64,000 bases of DNA from Fundidesulfovibrio soli. GTDB lineage: Bacteria; Desulfobacterota; Desulfovibrionia; Desulfovibrionales; Desulfovibrionaceae. Both the position numbers and the translations under genes were made by a program. This document shows, in pieces, positions 1-8,895 of this stretch (its first letter is position 1; each line of letters opens with the position of its first letter). The stretch lies in contig NZ_JAKZKW010000023.1 of NCBI RefSeq assembly GCF_022808695.1, positions 1 through 64,000 on the forward strand. Direction: 5' to 3'. Under the pieces are notes generated by a model. That model was not told the origin of the DNA, did no database searches, and saw nothing but the letters and a program-made list of their open reading frames with translations.

Positions 1-37
1 CGCGCACCCGATATATTTGAAGAATATCGGGTGCGCG
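1..37. repeat. Perfect 14-bp inverted repeat, hairpin H1
   Basis: Bases 1-14 pair perfectly with 24-37 around a 9-nt loop. Read on the minus strand, the loop and its flanks contain TTCTTCAAATA, which is also at the apex of the hairpin at 21633-21715. The element lies downstream of the 5'-nucleotidase gene on its own strand, so it could end that transcript, but no T-run is visible inside the window. Confidence 0.7.
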
Positions 38-138
38 CCCCGGGCGGGGGCCTCCTCCCCAGACGACGCGTCTCATCGCGGCAGTATGAACAGAGGGAAC
101 GCTGAGAAGGTGTACGTTCGGCTTGGGATGCGAAGCGG

Positions 139-215
139 AAAGGGAGTCGAGAGGGAGGAACTCCCTCTCGCGGGAGAGTTCAGAGAGGGCGGCGCCCTCT
201 CTGGCCGCCGGAGGC
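139..215 (-). repeat. 3'-end repeat module R1
   Basis: Read on the minus strand it begins with GCCTCCGGCGGCC (215-203), 8 bp after the 5'-nucleotidase stop. Two short GC hairpins with AGAGAGGG and GAGAGGG arms follow, then GACTCCC. The same lead sequence followed by a hairpin occurs at 21733-21772 and 34699-34736, each time reading in the direction of the adjacent upstream gene. It may be a transcript-end structure or a small dispersed repeat. Confidence 0.6.
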
Positions 216-223
216 CTCTTCGC

Positions 224-1861
224 CTACTTGGGCAGCGCGTCGCCCAGGCGGACGATGCGGCCTTCCAGGCGCGGGGAGAGGGGCGAGTGCCCGGCGAAGT
301 GGTCCGCGAGGGCGTCGCTGATGGCCGCGCCGAAGGCGTAGACCCGTTTGGCCTTCTCCTTGAGCATGGCGTAGCCGTCGCCGCCCTTGAACAGGTAGCC
401 GCTGGTGGCCAGGGAGTATGTCTTGTCGGGCAGCACCGGGCCGTATCCGCCGTCCGTGCCGAGGATGTCGGCCGTGACGATGCGCTGGCCCTGCGGGCGG
501 CGCGGGTCGAAGGAGTAGCGCAGCCCCGAGACTTGCAGGAAGCGCCCGGTGCCGGAGCCGTCGGGCTTGTCGGCCAGGCTGACGCCGTGCTCCAGAACGG
601 CCAGAAGGTCGCGCCCGGAGAGCTGGAAAGTGGCCACGTTGTCGGTGAAGGGGTAGTAGGTGAGCAGGTCGCCCACGGTCACGTCGCCGGCCTTGAGCCC
701 GGCGCGGATGGCCCCGGCGTTGATGAAAGCTGCCTGCACGCCCTGGTTGCGGGCGGACATGCGGATGGCGTCCGCCAGGATGTCGCCCAGGCCGCACTCG
801 CCGAAGCGGCAGTCCGGCAGCAGGTTCTCGTTCACCCGGCCCGCCACCTGGCCCATGTAGGGCTTGAGCTCCTCCTGCATGGCGCGGACCCTGGCCAGCA
901 TGGCCCCGTCCTGCGGTTTGGAGGCGTCCAGCAGCAGGGGCGCGCCGCTCCAGGAGACGGGCGCGCCCTTGGCGTCGAAGTCCACGGTGAGCTCGCCCAG
1001 GTATTTGCCCCAGGCCTCTGCCTGCACGATGAGCACGGGCTTGCCCGAAGGCGACTGGACCACCAGGGGGTAGGGCGCGGCGGCCTTGGGGTCCGTGTTG
1101 GAGAGCAGGCTGTGGCTGTGCCCGCCCACGATCACGTCCACCCCGTCCACCTCGGCGGCCAGCTGCCTGTCGCGCTCCAGGCCCACGTGGGTCAGGGCGA
1201 TGACGATGTCGACCTTTTGAGAGGCCAGCTCCTGCACGGCCCGGCGCAGGGACTGAACTCCGTCGTGGAAAGCCAGCTCCGGGCCGGGGTTGGAGAGCCG
1301 GGAGGTGTCCTCGTTGGCCAGGCCCACCACGCCGATCTTGCGACCGCCGAGGGTCAGCACCGTCCAGGGCTTGAGGCGGGCCTTGAGCGCCGGGTCGCCC
1401 GAGGCGTCCAGGTTGGCGGCCAGCACGGGCAGGTTCAGACCGTTCAGGAAGGTCTGCTCCAGGTTGGCGGGGCCGTCGTCGAACTCGTGGTTGCCCAGGG
1501 TCATAGCCTGGTAGCGCAGGGCGTTCATGGCCCCCTGGCTTGGCTTGCCCTTGAGCGCCGTGTAGAAGAGCGTGCCCTGGAACTGGTCGCCCGCGTCGAG
1601 CAGCAGGGTGTTGCCGCCCTTCTTGCGCTCGGCCTCCACGGCGGCCGCGATGCGGGGATACCCGCCGAAGCACGCGCCCTGGGCGGATTCCTCCTGGGTG
1701 CAGGTCTGCCCCAGGTGGTTGAACTCCGCCATGCGGGCGTGGATGTCGTTGGTGTGCAGGATGGTCAGGCGATAGGGCTTGGCCGTTTCGGCGGCCAGGA
1801 GCTGGCAGCCCAGAATCAGGACGGCCGCCAGGGCCGCCAGCACTCCGTACAGTCGCCTCAT
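224..1861 (-). CDS. Exported 5'-nucleotidase / 2',3'-cyclic phosphodiesterase (UshA/NT5E family)
   Basis: This 545-residue protein should hydrolyse nucleotides in the cell envelope, releasing nucleosides and phosphate. The N-terminus is a signal sequence. Cys19 follows LILG, which is close to a lipobox, so it may be a lipoprotein. The metallophosphatase domain shows TNDIHAR (Asp39, His41), GDQFQGT (Asp92), GNHEFD (124-129), a THVG motif and GGHSHS. The second half matches the substrate-binding domain typical of 5'-nucleotidases, and total length fits the family. It lies 15 bp downstream of the hydrogenase protease gene on the same strand, so the two may be cotranscribed although no functional link is known. 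Substrate preference cannot be read from the sequence. Confidence 0.93.
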   Translation of the reverse strand: MRRLYGVLAALAAVLILGCQLLAAETAKPYRLTILHTNDIHARMAEFNHLGQTCTQEESAQGACFGGYPRIAAAVEAERKKGGNTLLLDAGDQFQGTLFYTALKGKPSQGAMNALRYQAMTLGNHEFDDGPANLEQTFLNGLNLPVLAANLDASGDPALKARLKPWTVLTLGGRKIGVVGLANEDTSRLSNPGPELAFHDGVQSLRRAVQELASQKVDIVIALTHVGLERDRQLAAEVDGVDVIVGGHSHSLLSNTDPKAAAPYPLVVQSPSGKPVLIVQAEAWGKYLGELTVDFDAKGAPVSWSGAPLLLDASKPQDGAMLARVRAMQEELKPYMGQVAGRVNENLLPDCRFGECGLGDILADAIRMSARNQGVQAAFINAGAIRAGLKAGDVTVGDLLTYYPFTDNVATFQLSGRDLLAVLEHGVSLADKPDGSGTGRFLQVSGLRYSFDPRRPQGQRIVTADILGTDGGYGPVLPDKTYSLATSGYLFKGGDGYAMLKEKAKRVYAFGAAISDALADHFAGHSPLSPRLEGRIVRLGDALPK

Positions 1862-1876
1862 CGCCCCCGCCCCGCG

Positions 1877-2380
1877 TTATTCCTGGTTTTCCCGTTTCTT
1901 GTAGGTGCCGCCGGCGGCCTCGATCTCCTTGAGGGCGAAGGCGCACATGTCGTCCAGTCGCTCGGCCAGCAGGGGGGAGATCTCCACGCTCATGGTGTCG
2001 TAGTCCACGGGCTGGATGCCCAGCACCACGCAGTCGGGCTTGTTGCCCACCAGGCCGCAGTAGATCAGGGTGTCCACCAGGTCGGTCTGGTGCATGGAGT
2101 CCTTGAAGGCCAGGGACTTGCGCAGGTCGTCGCCGGTGCAGCGGTAGATGGTCCCGGGGTCGCCGCCGCCGAGCACCGCGTCCAGGATGATGGCCATGTC
2201 GCAGTTGAGCAGCGGGTCCATCAGGCGCATGCCCAGGGTGCCGCCGTCGAGCAGGGTGACGTTGTCGGAGAACTCGTATTCGCGCTCCAGTTTCTCCATG
2301 CAGCGCACACCGACGCCCTCGTCGGTGTAGAGGATGTTACCCACGCCCATCACCAGAATTCTGCGGGCATTGTCTTCCAT
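1877..2380 (-). CDS. hupD: [NiFe] hydrogenase maturation protease (HupD/HyaD family)
   Basis: This 167-residue endopeptidase should clip the C-terminal tail of the hydrogenase large subunit after nickel insertion. The VMGVGNILYTDEGVGVR start is the family signature, with Glu in the nickel-sensing position. LLDGGTLGMRL and the ILDAVLGGGDPG segment carry the other conserved acidic residues. The start at 2380 has a GGAGGA ribosome site 6-7 bases upstream, and longer forms lack one. Its partner genes at 4645-7333 are on the same strand but separated by the opposing gene at 2535-4568, so this gene must use its own promoter. Desulfovibrio naming varies (hynC/hupD). Confidence 0.93.
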   Translation of the reverse strand: MEDNARRILVMGVGNILYTDEGVGVRCMEKLEREYEFSDNVTLLDGGTLGMRLMDPLLNCDMAIILDAVLGGGDPGTIYRCTGDDLRKSLAFKDSMHQTDLVDTLIYCGLVGNKPDCVVLGIQPVDYDTMSVEISPLLAERLDDMCAFALKEIEAAGGTYKKRENQE

Positions 2381-2534
2381 TGATAGTCCTCCGGGTTGAA
2401 GTGCCCCATCATGCCCTGCATAGGGCCTGCGGGCAAGGGCCGCGACGCGTTGACTCGGCGGGGCGGCCCTGTTATGTGTTGTGGCATATTGAACTGTCTT
2501 TAGATATCTCTTCGTCGACGCCAAGGGGGCCGCC

Positions 2535-4568
2535 ATGCGGGATGATTCGGCACCGTTGCCTTACTGGACGGAGCGCGGCCGCCGCGTGCTGTTCGTCACC
2601 TACAAGGGCGATTGCCGCTACGTCCGCCTGGACGGCCGGGAGCTGCTCTTCACCACGCACACCCTGGCCGACGTGTTCGCCTGCGTCCGCCCGGGCGACA
2701 TCCTGCAACTGCTGCCGGGCAAGTACTGGCCGCCAATCCTCTACGACGAGGATTCGGGCGCCCCGCCCTCCTGCCGCCCGGTGAAGATCGCCGACATCCA
2801 CGGCTCGCCGGACATGCCCGTGACCATCCGGGGCCTGGGCGCGGCCACCGCGCTCAACGGCGGGCTGGGCGGCGTCCCGCACGACTCCATGCTGCCGGAG
2901 ATGAAGCACTTCGCCTTCTTCAAGCTGGCGGACTGCTCCTGGATCGAATTCGAAAATCTGGCCGTGGAGAGTTGCTGGCCCACGTTCCTCTACATGGAGG
3001 ATTCATCCTACGTGAGCGTGCGCCGGGTCCGCGCCACGGACAGCCGCTATCTGGTCTACGCGCGCGGCCAGGGCTGCCATCACATCCTCCTGGAGGAGAA
3101 CCACTGGCGCCAGGACCCCACCGGGGCCATGTGGCGCGACCAGCTCTGGCTCGACTCCAAGCGAAAACGCTACTTCTACTGCAACGGCGGCCTCTTCGGC
3201 AGCGTTGGCGTCGCGGGCAGCGTGGTGCTGCGCGGCAACACGATCTGCGACGCCTTCAACGGCATGCGCATGAAGACCGAGAAGAAAAAGGAAACCGTGC
3301 AGAATTGCAACGTGGAGATTTACTCCAACACACTGCTGCGGATCCGCGACAACCCGGTGGAGCCGGAGCGCGGGGCAACCAACTGGTGGGTGCACCACAA
3401 CCGCATCCACAACGCGCACGCCTGGTTCTCGCTGGACGAGGTCACCGGGGGCTTCTGGTACTTCTTCGCCAACACGGGCTGGATCACGGACAAGCCCGGC
3501 ACCCCGCTGGACCCCAACCGGGGCGGCAAGGTCTACAAGTACGACGCCACCGGACTCATGCCGGATGGGTGCGTGCTCGCGTGCAACAACAGCTATAAGC
3601 TCTGCAACAGCCTGGTCAAGGGAGGGGCCACCACGCACCTGACGCACCGCAACAACGCCGTGCTCTTCCGGGACGAGCCCCCGGAGGGGAGCCCGGTGTC
3701 GGACAGGGCCGATTGCCCGCTGCCCGAGGCCGTGCGCAGGCCCTTCGCGGACGGCTGCCGGGGCGAGGCCAAAGAAGGCGACGACAGATTCGTGGGGGAC
3801 GGCTTCATGCCCGATGGCTGGGTTGAGGGCGTGAGCTTCGACTGCGACCTGACCAACCTGCCCTGGCCGCCCAAGATCACGGACAACGCCCAGGAGCGGA
3901 GCGGCGTGGTGGACCCCGATGCGAGCTTCGTGGATGCCCCGTCTGGCGACCTGCGGCTGGTCGGAGGACCCAGGCCGGGCTGCAGGGTGGTGCTCAAGGC
4001 CGTGGAGGACTGGCCCGGGGAGACGGACTGGGATTCGGGGGAGAATACCCCCATCGGGGCCTACGACGTGGCCGGGAGGCTGGTGGCCGGGCCGCCGTTC
4101 GTTTTCCTGCGACCCAAAAGCGCGGATGAGGGCTACGTGGAGATGCCCCGGCTGGTGCGGCTGGAGGCGTTCGGTCGTGGCCAGTTGGATGCTGGTGGGA
4201 TCGCCGCCGAATTGCGGCTCACCTTCTCCACGCCTTTGGCCGAGGGAGGGCCGGTGCGGGCGCGGGTGGTTTCGGGTGGGCAGGAAGCCTGGGTGGAGTG
4301 CGCGCGGGACGGGCGCGTGCTGCGCGGGGCGCTGCCAAACGGACTTGGCGTGGAGCGCGAGCCCGGCGAAACTGAAGACGCCTGGGCCGGAGTGTATGGG
4401 CTCAAGCTGGATGCAGTGCTCCTGCCCGACGACCTCAAAGGGGCGAATGGGGAATACGTCACCCTCTGGTCCAGCGTGTTCGCCGGGCTGGGCTTCTACG
4501 CCACGGGCGAGACGCCCAGGGTGAAGCCGCCCGAGGTGGTCTGTTTCTGCAATTGCGGGGAGGAGTGA
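2535..4568 (+). CDS. Right-handed parallel beta-helix protein of unknown function
   Basis: This 677-residue protein has no signal peptide. Residues about 70-400 contain repeated short turns rich in Asn and hydrophobic ladders (such as FKLADCSWIEFENLAVES and VVLRGNTICDAFNGMRMK), the pattern of pectate-lyase-like parallel beta-helices. HHNRIHNAHAW resembles family turn motifs. Such folds occur in polysaccharide lyases, C5-epimerases and phage tailspikes, but no catalytic set could be assigned. The C-terminus ends in a CFCNC cluster. It lies between the hydrogenase protease and the hydrogenase subunits, transcribed against both. A hydrogenase-related role is not indicated. Confidence 0.8.
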   Translation: MRDDSAPLPYWTERGRRVLFVTYKGDCRYVRLDGRELLFTTHTLADVFACVRPGDILQLLPGKYWPPILYDEDSGAPPSCRPVKIADIHGSPDMPVTIRGLGAATALNGGLGGVPHDSMLPEMKHFAFFKLADCSWIEFENLAVESCWPTFLYMEDSSYVSVRRVRATDSRYLVYARGQGCHHILLEENHWRQDPTGAMWRDQLWLDSKRKRYFYCNGGLFGSVGVAGSVVLRGNTICDAFNGMRMKTEKKKETVQNCNVEIYSNTLLRIRDNPVEPERGATNWWVHHNRIHNAHAWFSLDEVTGGFWYFFANTGWITDKPGTPLDPNRGGKVYKYDATGLMPDGCVLACNNSYKLCNSLVKGGATTHLTHRNNAVLFRDEPPEGSPVSDRADCPLPEAVRRPFADGCRGEAKEGDDRFVGDGFMPDGWVEGVSFDCDLTNLPWPPKITDNAQERSGVVDPDASFVDAPSGDLRLVGGPRPGCRVVLKAVEDWPGETDWDSGENTPIGAYDVAGRLVAGPPFVFLRPKSADEGYVEMPRLVRLEAFGRGQLDAGGIAAELRLTFSTPLAEGGPVRARVVSGGQEAWVECARDGRVLRGALPNGLGVEREPGETEDAWAGVYGLKLDAVLLPDDLKGANGEYVTLWSSVFAGLGFYATGETPRVKPPEVVCFCNCGEE

Positions 4569-4590
4569 GGCCCTCCGCTCTTGAACAAAA

Positions 4591-4614
4591 AGAGGGCCGC
4601 TTGCGCGGCCCTCT
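4591..4614 (-). terminator. Intrinsic terminator of the hydrogenase operon
   Basis: A perfect 10-bp stem (AGAGGGCCGC) closes a TTGC loop. Read on the minus strand it is followed by TTTTTGTTC, giving a good terminator for the large-subunit gene ending at 4645. On the plus strand only a weak CTCATT follows, so it may also stop the convergent gene ending at 4568. Confidence 0.85.
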
Positions 4615-4644
4615 CTCATTCTAGGCTAGTTCTTCAATGCGCTC

Positions 4645-6336
4645 TTACAGCACCTTGAAGCTGAGCACCTCGTTGCTCTCCGGCTGGATCACGTGCACGC
4701 CGCAGGCGATGCAGGGATCGAAGGAGTGGATGGTGCGCAGGATTTCCACCGGGCGCTTGGGATCGGCGATGGGGGTGCCGATCAGGGCCTCTTCCACCGG
4801 GGAGAGCTTGCCGGCCGCGCAGCGGGGTCCGAGGCTCCAGGTGGAGGGCACGACCAACTGGAAGTTGTTGATCTTGCCGCCCTTGATGTCGATCCAGTGG
4901 GAGAGGGCGCCGCGGGGGGCGTCCACGAAGCCGACGCCCTGGGCGCTGTCCGGCATCTTCCAGTCCTGGTAGAGCTTGGTGTTGCCCTTCTTCACGTTGT
5001 CGGCAAGCTTCTTCACCCAGGCTTCCATCTCGGCGGCGATGACCGCAGTCTCGACGCCGCGGGCAGCGGTGCGGCCCAGGGTCGAGAACAGGGCTTCCTT
5101 GCCGACGCCCAGCTTCTTGCAGATCATGTCCACGACCTTGACGGTGGGCTTGTGGCCCTTGGCGTAGGCCACCAGGACCTTGGCCAGCGGACCGGTCTCC
5201 ATGGGCTCGCCCATGTAGCGGGGGGCCTTCATCCAGGAGTAGCGGTCCTTGTCGTCAAGCGAGGTGTACTTGGGATCGGTGACGCCCTGGTAGGGGTGCT
5301 TGGCTTCGTCGCCAACGTACCAGGAGTGCTTCACGTGCTCCATGATCTGCTTGGGATCCACGGCGCCGACCTTGCCCAGGTCGCGCTTCATGATCACGCC
5401 GGCGGGGAAGAAGCGGTCGTCGAAGCCGAACTCGCTCTTGGTGGGGAACTCGCCGAAGGTCATGAAGTTGGTGGTGCCGCCGATGCCGGCCCAGTCCTTG
5501 TAGTAGGAGGCGACGGCCAGAAGGTCGGGGATGTAGACTTCGTCCACGAACTTCTTGGTCTCTTTGTACAGGCTCACGAACTCGGCGATGCGCTCGGGGC
5601 GCAGGGCGTCGTAGTTGGTGCAGCCGCCCACCACGGTGAACTGGGTGTGGGGGTTCTTGGCGCCGAAGATGGCCATGGCGCGGGCGGCCTTGACCTGCAG
5701 GTGCAGGGCCTCAAGGTAGTGCGCGGTGGCGATCAGGTTCACTTCCGCGGGCAGATAGTAGGCCGGGTGGCCGCCCAGGAAGTAGGCGTTGGTGAAAATG
5801 CCCAGCTGGCCGGAGTCCACCAGGGCCTTCAGCTTGTCCTGCACGGCCTTCAGGTCGGCCGCGTTGGTCTTGCGGGGCGAGATGTCGTTGGCGATCTTGG
5901 CGGCCTTGACGGGGTCGGCCTTCAGGGCGTTCTGCACGTCGACCCAGTCCAGGGCGTGCAGGTGATAGAAGTGCACGATGTGGTCATGCAGGTACTGGGA
6001 GGCCATGACCAGGTTGCGCATCAGGGTGGCGTTCTCGGGAACCTTCACGCCCACGGCGTTGTCGACCGCGCGGGTGGAGGCCAGGGCGTGCACGTAGGTG
6101 CAGACGCCGCAGGAGCGCTGGGTGAAGTGCTGGGCGTCGCGGGGGTCGCGGCCCTTCAGGATGATCTCCAGGCCGCGGAAGAGCTGGGAAGAGCTCCAGG
6201 CGTTCTTGATCTTGCCGTTCTCCACCTCGACCACCATGCGCAGGTGACCCTCGATGCGGGTGACGGGGTCGACCACGACGGGGCCGGTGAAGGTGCTCTG
6301 GGGCGTTTTCATAACTTGAGGCTTGCTGTCAGCCAT
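4645..6336 (-). CDS. hynA: Periplasmic [NiFe] hydrogenase, large (catalytic) subunit
   Basis: This 563-residue subunit carries the Ni-Fe(CN)2CO centre that oxidises or makes H2. The L1 motif RSCGVCTYVHA gives ligands Cys76 and Cys79. The C-terminal L2 motif DPCIACGVH gives Cys542 and Cys545, all coded by normal Cys codons, so it is the NiFe and not the NiFeSe type. Maturation should cut after His548 and remove the last 15 residues. It has no signal peptide, as expected for a subunit carried out by the Tat signal of its partner. It starts 49 bp after the small subunit with a GGAGGA site. Subunit letters differ between Desulfovibrio species. Confidence 0.98.
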   Translation of the reverse strand: MADSKPQVMKTPQSTFTGPVVVDPVTRIEGHLRMVVEVENGKIKNAWSSSQLFRGLEIILKGRDPRDAQHFTQRSCGVCTYVHALASTRAVDNAVGVKVPENATLMRNLVMASQYLHDHIVHFYHLHALDWVDVQNALKADPVKAAKIANDISPRKTNAADLKAVQDKLKALVDSGQLGIFTNAYFLGGHPAYYLPAEVNLIATAHYLEALHLQVKAARAMAIFGAKNPHTQFTVVGGCTNYDALRPERIAEFVSLYKETKKFVDEVYIPDLLAVASYYKDWAGIGGTTNFMTFGEFPTKSEFGFDDRFFPAGVIMKRDLGKVGAVDPKQIMEHVKHSWYVGDEAKHPYQGVTDPKYTSLDDKDRYSWMKAPRYMGEPMETGPLAKVLVAYAKGHKPTVKVVDMICKKLGVGKEALFSTLGRTAARGVETAVIAAEMEAWVKKLADNVKKGNTKLYQDWKMPDSAQGVGFVDAPRGALSHWIDIKGGKINNFQLVVPSTWSLGPRCAAGKLSPVEEALIGTPIADPKRPVEILRTIHSFDPCIACGVHVIQPESNEVLSFKVL

Positions 6337-6385
6337 AACGTTCCTCCGTGAGGTGTGCTGCAGTTCGGGCTACTTGCGGTCCTGA

Positions 6386-7333
6386 CTAACGGCCGACGTA
6401 GAACGGGGTCATGGTGTCCCAGAACTTCGGCTCGGAGCAGCCGATGCAGGGATGGCCCGCGCGGACCGGCCAGTTGGTCGAGTTGAAGAGCACCTTGGGG
6501 CAGTTGTTGTAGGTCTCGGGACCGCGGCAGCCCAGCTCATAGAGGCAGTAGCCCTTCTTGGCTTCCTCGGAGTCGAAGCTCTTGGCGAACTGGCCGGCTT
6601 CGAAGTACTTCAGGCGCTCGCACTGGTCGTGCACGGACTGGCCGAAGAAGACCTTGGGACGCTGCAGGGAGTCGAGCTCGATCTTGTCGCCCTTCAGGAA
6701 GGCCACGACCGCACCCACGAAGTTCACGGGGTTGGGCGGGCAGCCGGCGATGTTGATGACGTCCTTGCGGCCCAGGAACTCGCTCACGGAAACGGCCTGG
6801 GAGGGGTTCGGCTTGGCGGCCTGCACGCCGCCGAAGGTGGCGCAGGCGCCGATGGCGATGATGGCCTTGGCCTTGGCCGCGCAAGCCTTCAGGTTGTCGG
6901 CCATGGTGTGACCGCCGACCTTGCCCCAGGCGCCGTTCTCGATCATGGGCACTGCGCCTTCCTGCACCAGCACGAAACCCTCGGGGGACTCCATGGCCTT
7001 GTGCAGAGCGTCCTCGGCGGCCTCGCCCGCGGCGGCCATGATGGTCTCATGGTAGTCCAGGCTGATGGTGTCGAGGATGAGCTCGTCGATGAAGGGCTGA
7101 TAGGTGCGCAGGACGGCTTCGGAGCAGCCGGTGCACTCAGCGCCGTGCAGGTAGATCACCGAAGGACGCTTCTTGGCGGTCAGGGCGGCGGCGACTTCAC
7201 CCGCTGCGCCGGGGCCCATGCCAAGGGCGGTGCCCACTGCCGCGCAGAACTTCATGAAGTCGCGGCGGGAGACGCCCCTTTTTTCCAAGCGTTTTTCGGC
7301 GTCGTCCTTGGCAAGACCAATGGATACGCGCAT
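6386..7333 (-). CDS. hynB: Periplasmic [NiFe] hydrogenase, small (Fe-S) subunit, Tat substrate
   Basis: This 315-residue subunit holds the Fe-S clusters that pass electrons from the active site, probably to a periplasmic cytochrome c3. SRRDFMK (residues 22-28) followed by a hydrophobic stretch is a twin-arginine signal. ECTGC (Cys67, Cys70) begins the proximal-cluster ligand set, and the Cys-rich C-terminus including PCIGCSEP binds the medial and distal clusters. The start has GGAGG 5-6 bases upstream. It is the first gene of the two-gene operon and has a leader of up to 400 bp carrying a possible CRP/FNR-family site. Confidence 0.98.
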   Translation of the reverse strand: MRVSIGLAKDDAEKRLEKRGVSRRDFMKFCAAVGTALGMGPGAAGEVAAALTAKKRPSVIYLHGAECTGCSEAVLRTYQPFIDELILDTISLDYHETIMAAAGEAAEDALHKAMESPEGFVLVQEGAVPMIENGAWGKVGGHTMADNLKACAAKAKAIIAIGACATFGGVQAAKPNPSQAVSVSEFLGRKDVINIAGCPPNPVNFVGAVVAFLKGDKIELDSLQRPKVFFGQSVHDQCERLKYFEAGQFAKSFDSEEAKKGYCLYELGCRGPETYNNCPKVLFNSTNWPVRAGHPCIGCSEPKFWDTMTPFYVGR

Positions 7334-7740
7334 ACGGACCTCCCAAATCGTTACAGGTTGGCTGGTTCTCAGGTATAAGCCTCACTGGAAACCACGAGAC
7401 GCCGCCCCCCACAGACGGGCGTCCGGGCCAAAGTCCTCAAAGGCATCAGCGCCTGACATATCCAGGTGCGCGGGATACTAGCAGAACTAGGATACCTTTG
7501 CCAGAGGAAATTGTTACTTGTAGAACAAGGCAGGATAAATTGAACCCGAAGCGGGTCTGAAATCCACAGAGAGAGGCTGTTTCGGGGCTTTTGCACCCCT
7601 GCGGGGGCGAGTATGAATGCTGCGTCACGTTATTTTTTATCGTGACACATTATTTTGTGATTTGTTTCACTAGTGATGCGCGCCTGCAATGGCTCCCGCT
7701 GGCGCGGCCACCTTCCACATGCAGCATGCCCTCCCGGGCA
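7334..7740 (-). other. 407-bp gene-free region upstream of the hydrogenase operon
   Basis: No coding sequence is credible here. The part near 7500-7680 is AT-rich compared with its surroundings. It contains the inverted repeat GTCACG (7624-7629) / CGTGAC (7641-7646), a CTTGT-AGA-ACAAG hairpin (7517-7529) and the CRP/FNR-like site at 7655-7672. It probably holds the hydrogenase promoter and a long leader. No convincing sigma-54 or sigma-70 promoter was found. Confidence 0.6.
7655..7672. promoter_or_regulatory. CRP/FNR-family (HcpR-like) operator candidate
   Basis: The sequence is TTGTGA-N6-TCACTA, differing by one base from the TTGTGA-N6-TCACAA type palindrome used by CRP/FNR-family regulators such as HcpR in Desulfovibrio. 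It lies about 320 bp upstream of the hydrogenase small-subunit start. The AT-rich stretch just downstream on the minus strand could be a class II promoter. The regulator's identity is inferred from the motif only. Confidence 0.4.
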
Positions 7741-8895
7741 TCAGCCGATGCGCAGACGCAGGGCGGTCAGGTCGTCGTCGAGCACCTGCAGCCCCCGAAC
7801 GGCCCTGGCCTGGTTCAGCAGGTCCGCCAGTTCCGGCCCCATGGGTCCATAGCTGGCGCACCGCTCGCGGAAATCCTCGTAGCCCTCCATGACGCCGTCG
7901 GCCCGGCGCAGCTCGTAGGCCCCGTCGGAGAACACGAGCAGGCTGGCCGGCCCTTCCAGGGCCACCTCCTCCTGCTTGAAGCGCGCTTCGGGCATGGCGC
8001 CGATGAAGATGCTCTGGCACCGCAGCTCCCTGACGGACCCGTCGGCCTGGAAGAGGAGCGGGGGCGGATGCCCGGCCGAGGCGAAGCGCACCACCCGGGC
8101 CTGCATGTCGTAGACGCCGTAGAAAATGGTGAAATACAGGTCGTTCTGGCGCGGCATCTGGAACACCGCGTTGAGCCCCGCAAGCACCTGGGCGGGCTGC
8201 GTGAAATCCACCCCGGGCAGGGTCTGCGCGCGCAGCACGTTGAGCGCCGAGACTGAGAGCAGCGCAGGGCCCACGCCGTGGTCGCAGACGTCCAGCAGGT
8301 AGAAGGCGAAGCGGTCCTGGTCGATCCAGTGGTAGCCCAGGGCGTCGCCGCCCAACTGGGCCGAAGGCTCGAACAGCCAGTCCGTGAGCACGGGGCCCTG
8401 CTCCAGGGGCTTGGGCAGGAGGTTCCGCACGTACTGCGCGGCCTGGTCCAACTGGCGGGCCAGCTCGCTGTAGGCGCGGTCGCGCTCCAGCAGGCGGGTG
8501 TAGGCCTGGGAGTGGTAGCGCAGCCGGGCCACCAGCTCCACGCGGTCGGGCAGCTTGACCAGATAGTCGTTGGCCCCCAGGGCGAAGGCCTGGGCCTTGG
8601 TCTGCGGCTCCTCCCGCGTGGAGAGCATGATGAGGGGCAGGTCCTTGAGCTTGGGATGGGCGCGGAAGTAGCGCACCAGGGTCAGCCCGTCGATGTCGGG
8701 CATGACCAGGTCCAGCAGGACCACGGTGGGATTTGCGGCCAGGGCGGCGGGCAGGGCCTTGGCCGGGTCCTGCACGCTGTGGAAGTCGATGTCGGCTTCG
8801 GGGGCCAGCATGCGGCGCACGGCCTCGGAGACCATGGCCTGGTCGTCCACCATGAGCACTGTGACGCGAGGTTCAACGGGTACGGCTTCGAGCAT
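7741..8895 (-). CDS. Response regulator with PP2C/SpoIIE phosphatase output (RsbU-like)
   Basis: This 384-residue protein has an N-terminal receiver (about 10-130) with acidic pair Asp17-Asp18 and phospho-acceptor Asp62 in LLDLVMPD. A short linker follows, then a SpoIIE-type serine phosphatase (about 180-384) containing GGDALGY, DVCDHGVGPA and VFSDGAYE, the metal-binding Asp motifs. It is the last gene of the chemosensory operon and overlaps cheB by 23 bp. The ATG at 8895 was chosen over a TTG 27 bases upstream. It is probably the output: phosphorylation by the CheA homologue would switch dephosphorylation of an anti-sigma-antagonist or similar protein. No such target gene lies nearby. Confidence 0.93.
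   Translation of the reverse strand: MLEAVPVEPRVTVLMVDDQAMVSEAVRRMLAPEADIDFHSVQDPAKALPAALAANPTVVLLDLVMPDIDGLTLVRYFRAHPKLKDLPLIMLSTREEPQTKAQAFALGANDYLVKLPDRVELVARLRYHSQAYTRLLERDRAYSELARQLDQAAQYVRNLLPKPLEQGPVLTDWLFEPSAQLGGDALGYHWIDQDRFAFYLLDVCDHGVGPALLSVSALNVLRAQTLPGVDFTQPAQVLAGLNAVFQMPRQNDLYFTIFYGVYDMQARVVRFASAGHPPPLLFQADGSVRELRCQSIFIGAMPEARFKQEEVALEGPASLLVFSDGAYELRRADGVMEGYEDFRERCASYGPMGPELADLLNQARAVRGLQVLDDDLTALRLRIG

Noticed and set aside
17-2383. A 788-codon plus-strand open frame at the window start
   Set aside because: It is antisense to the 5'-nucleotidase and the hydrogenase protease, both of which have full motif sets.
4645-6336. Selenocysteine in the hydrogenase large subunit, suggested by selA in the window
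   Set aside because: The four nickel-ligand positions are all ordinary Cys codons with no in-frame TGA.
7334-7740. Sigma-54 promoter for the hydrogenase operon
   Set aside because: A TGGCAA is present on the minus strand, but no GC element occurs at the required spacing.
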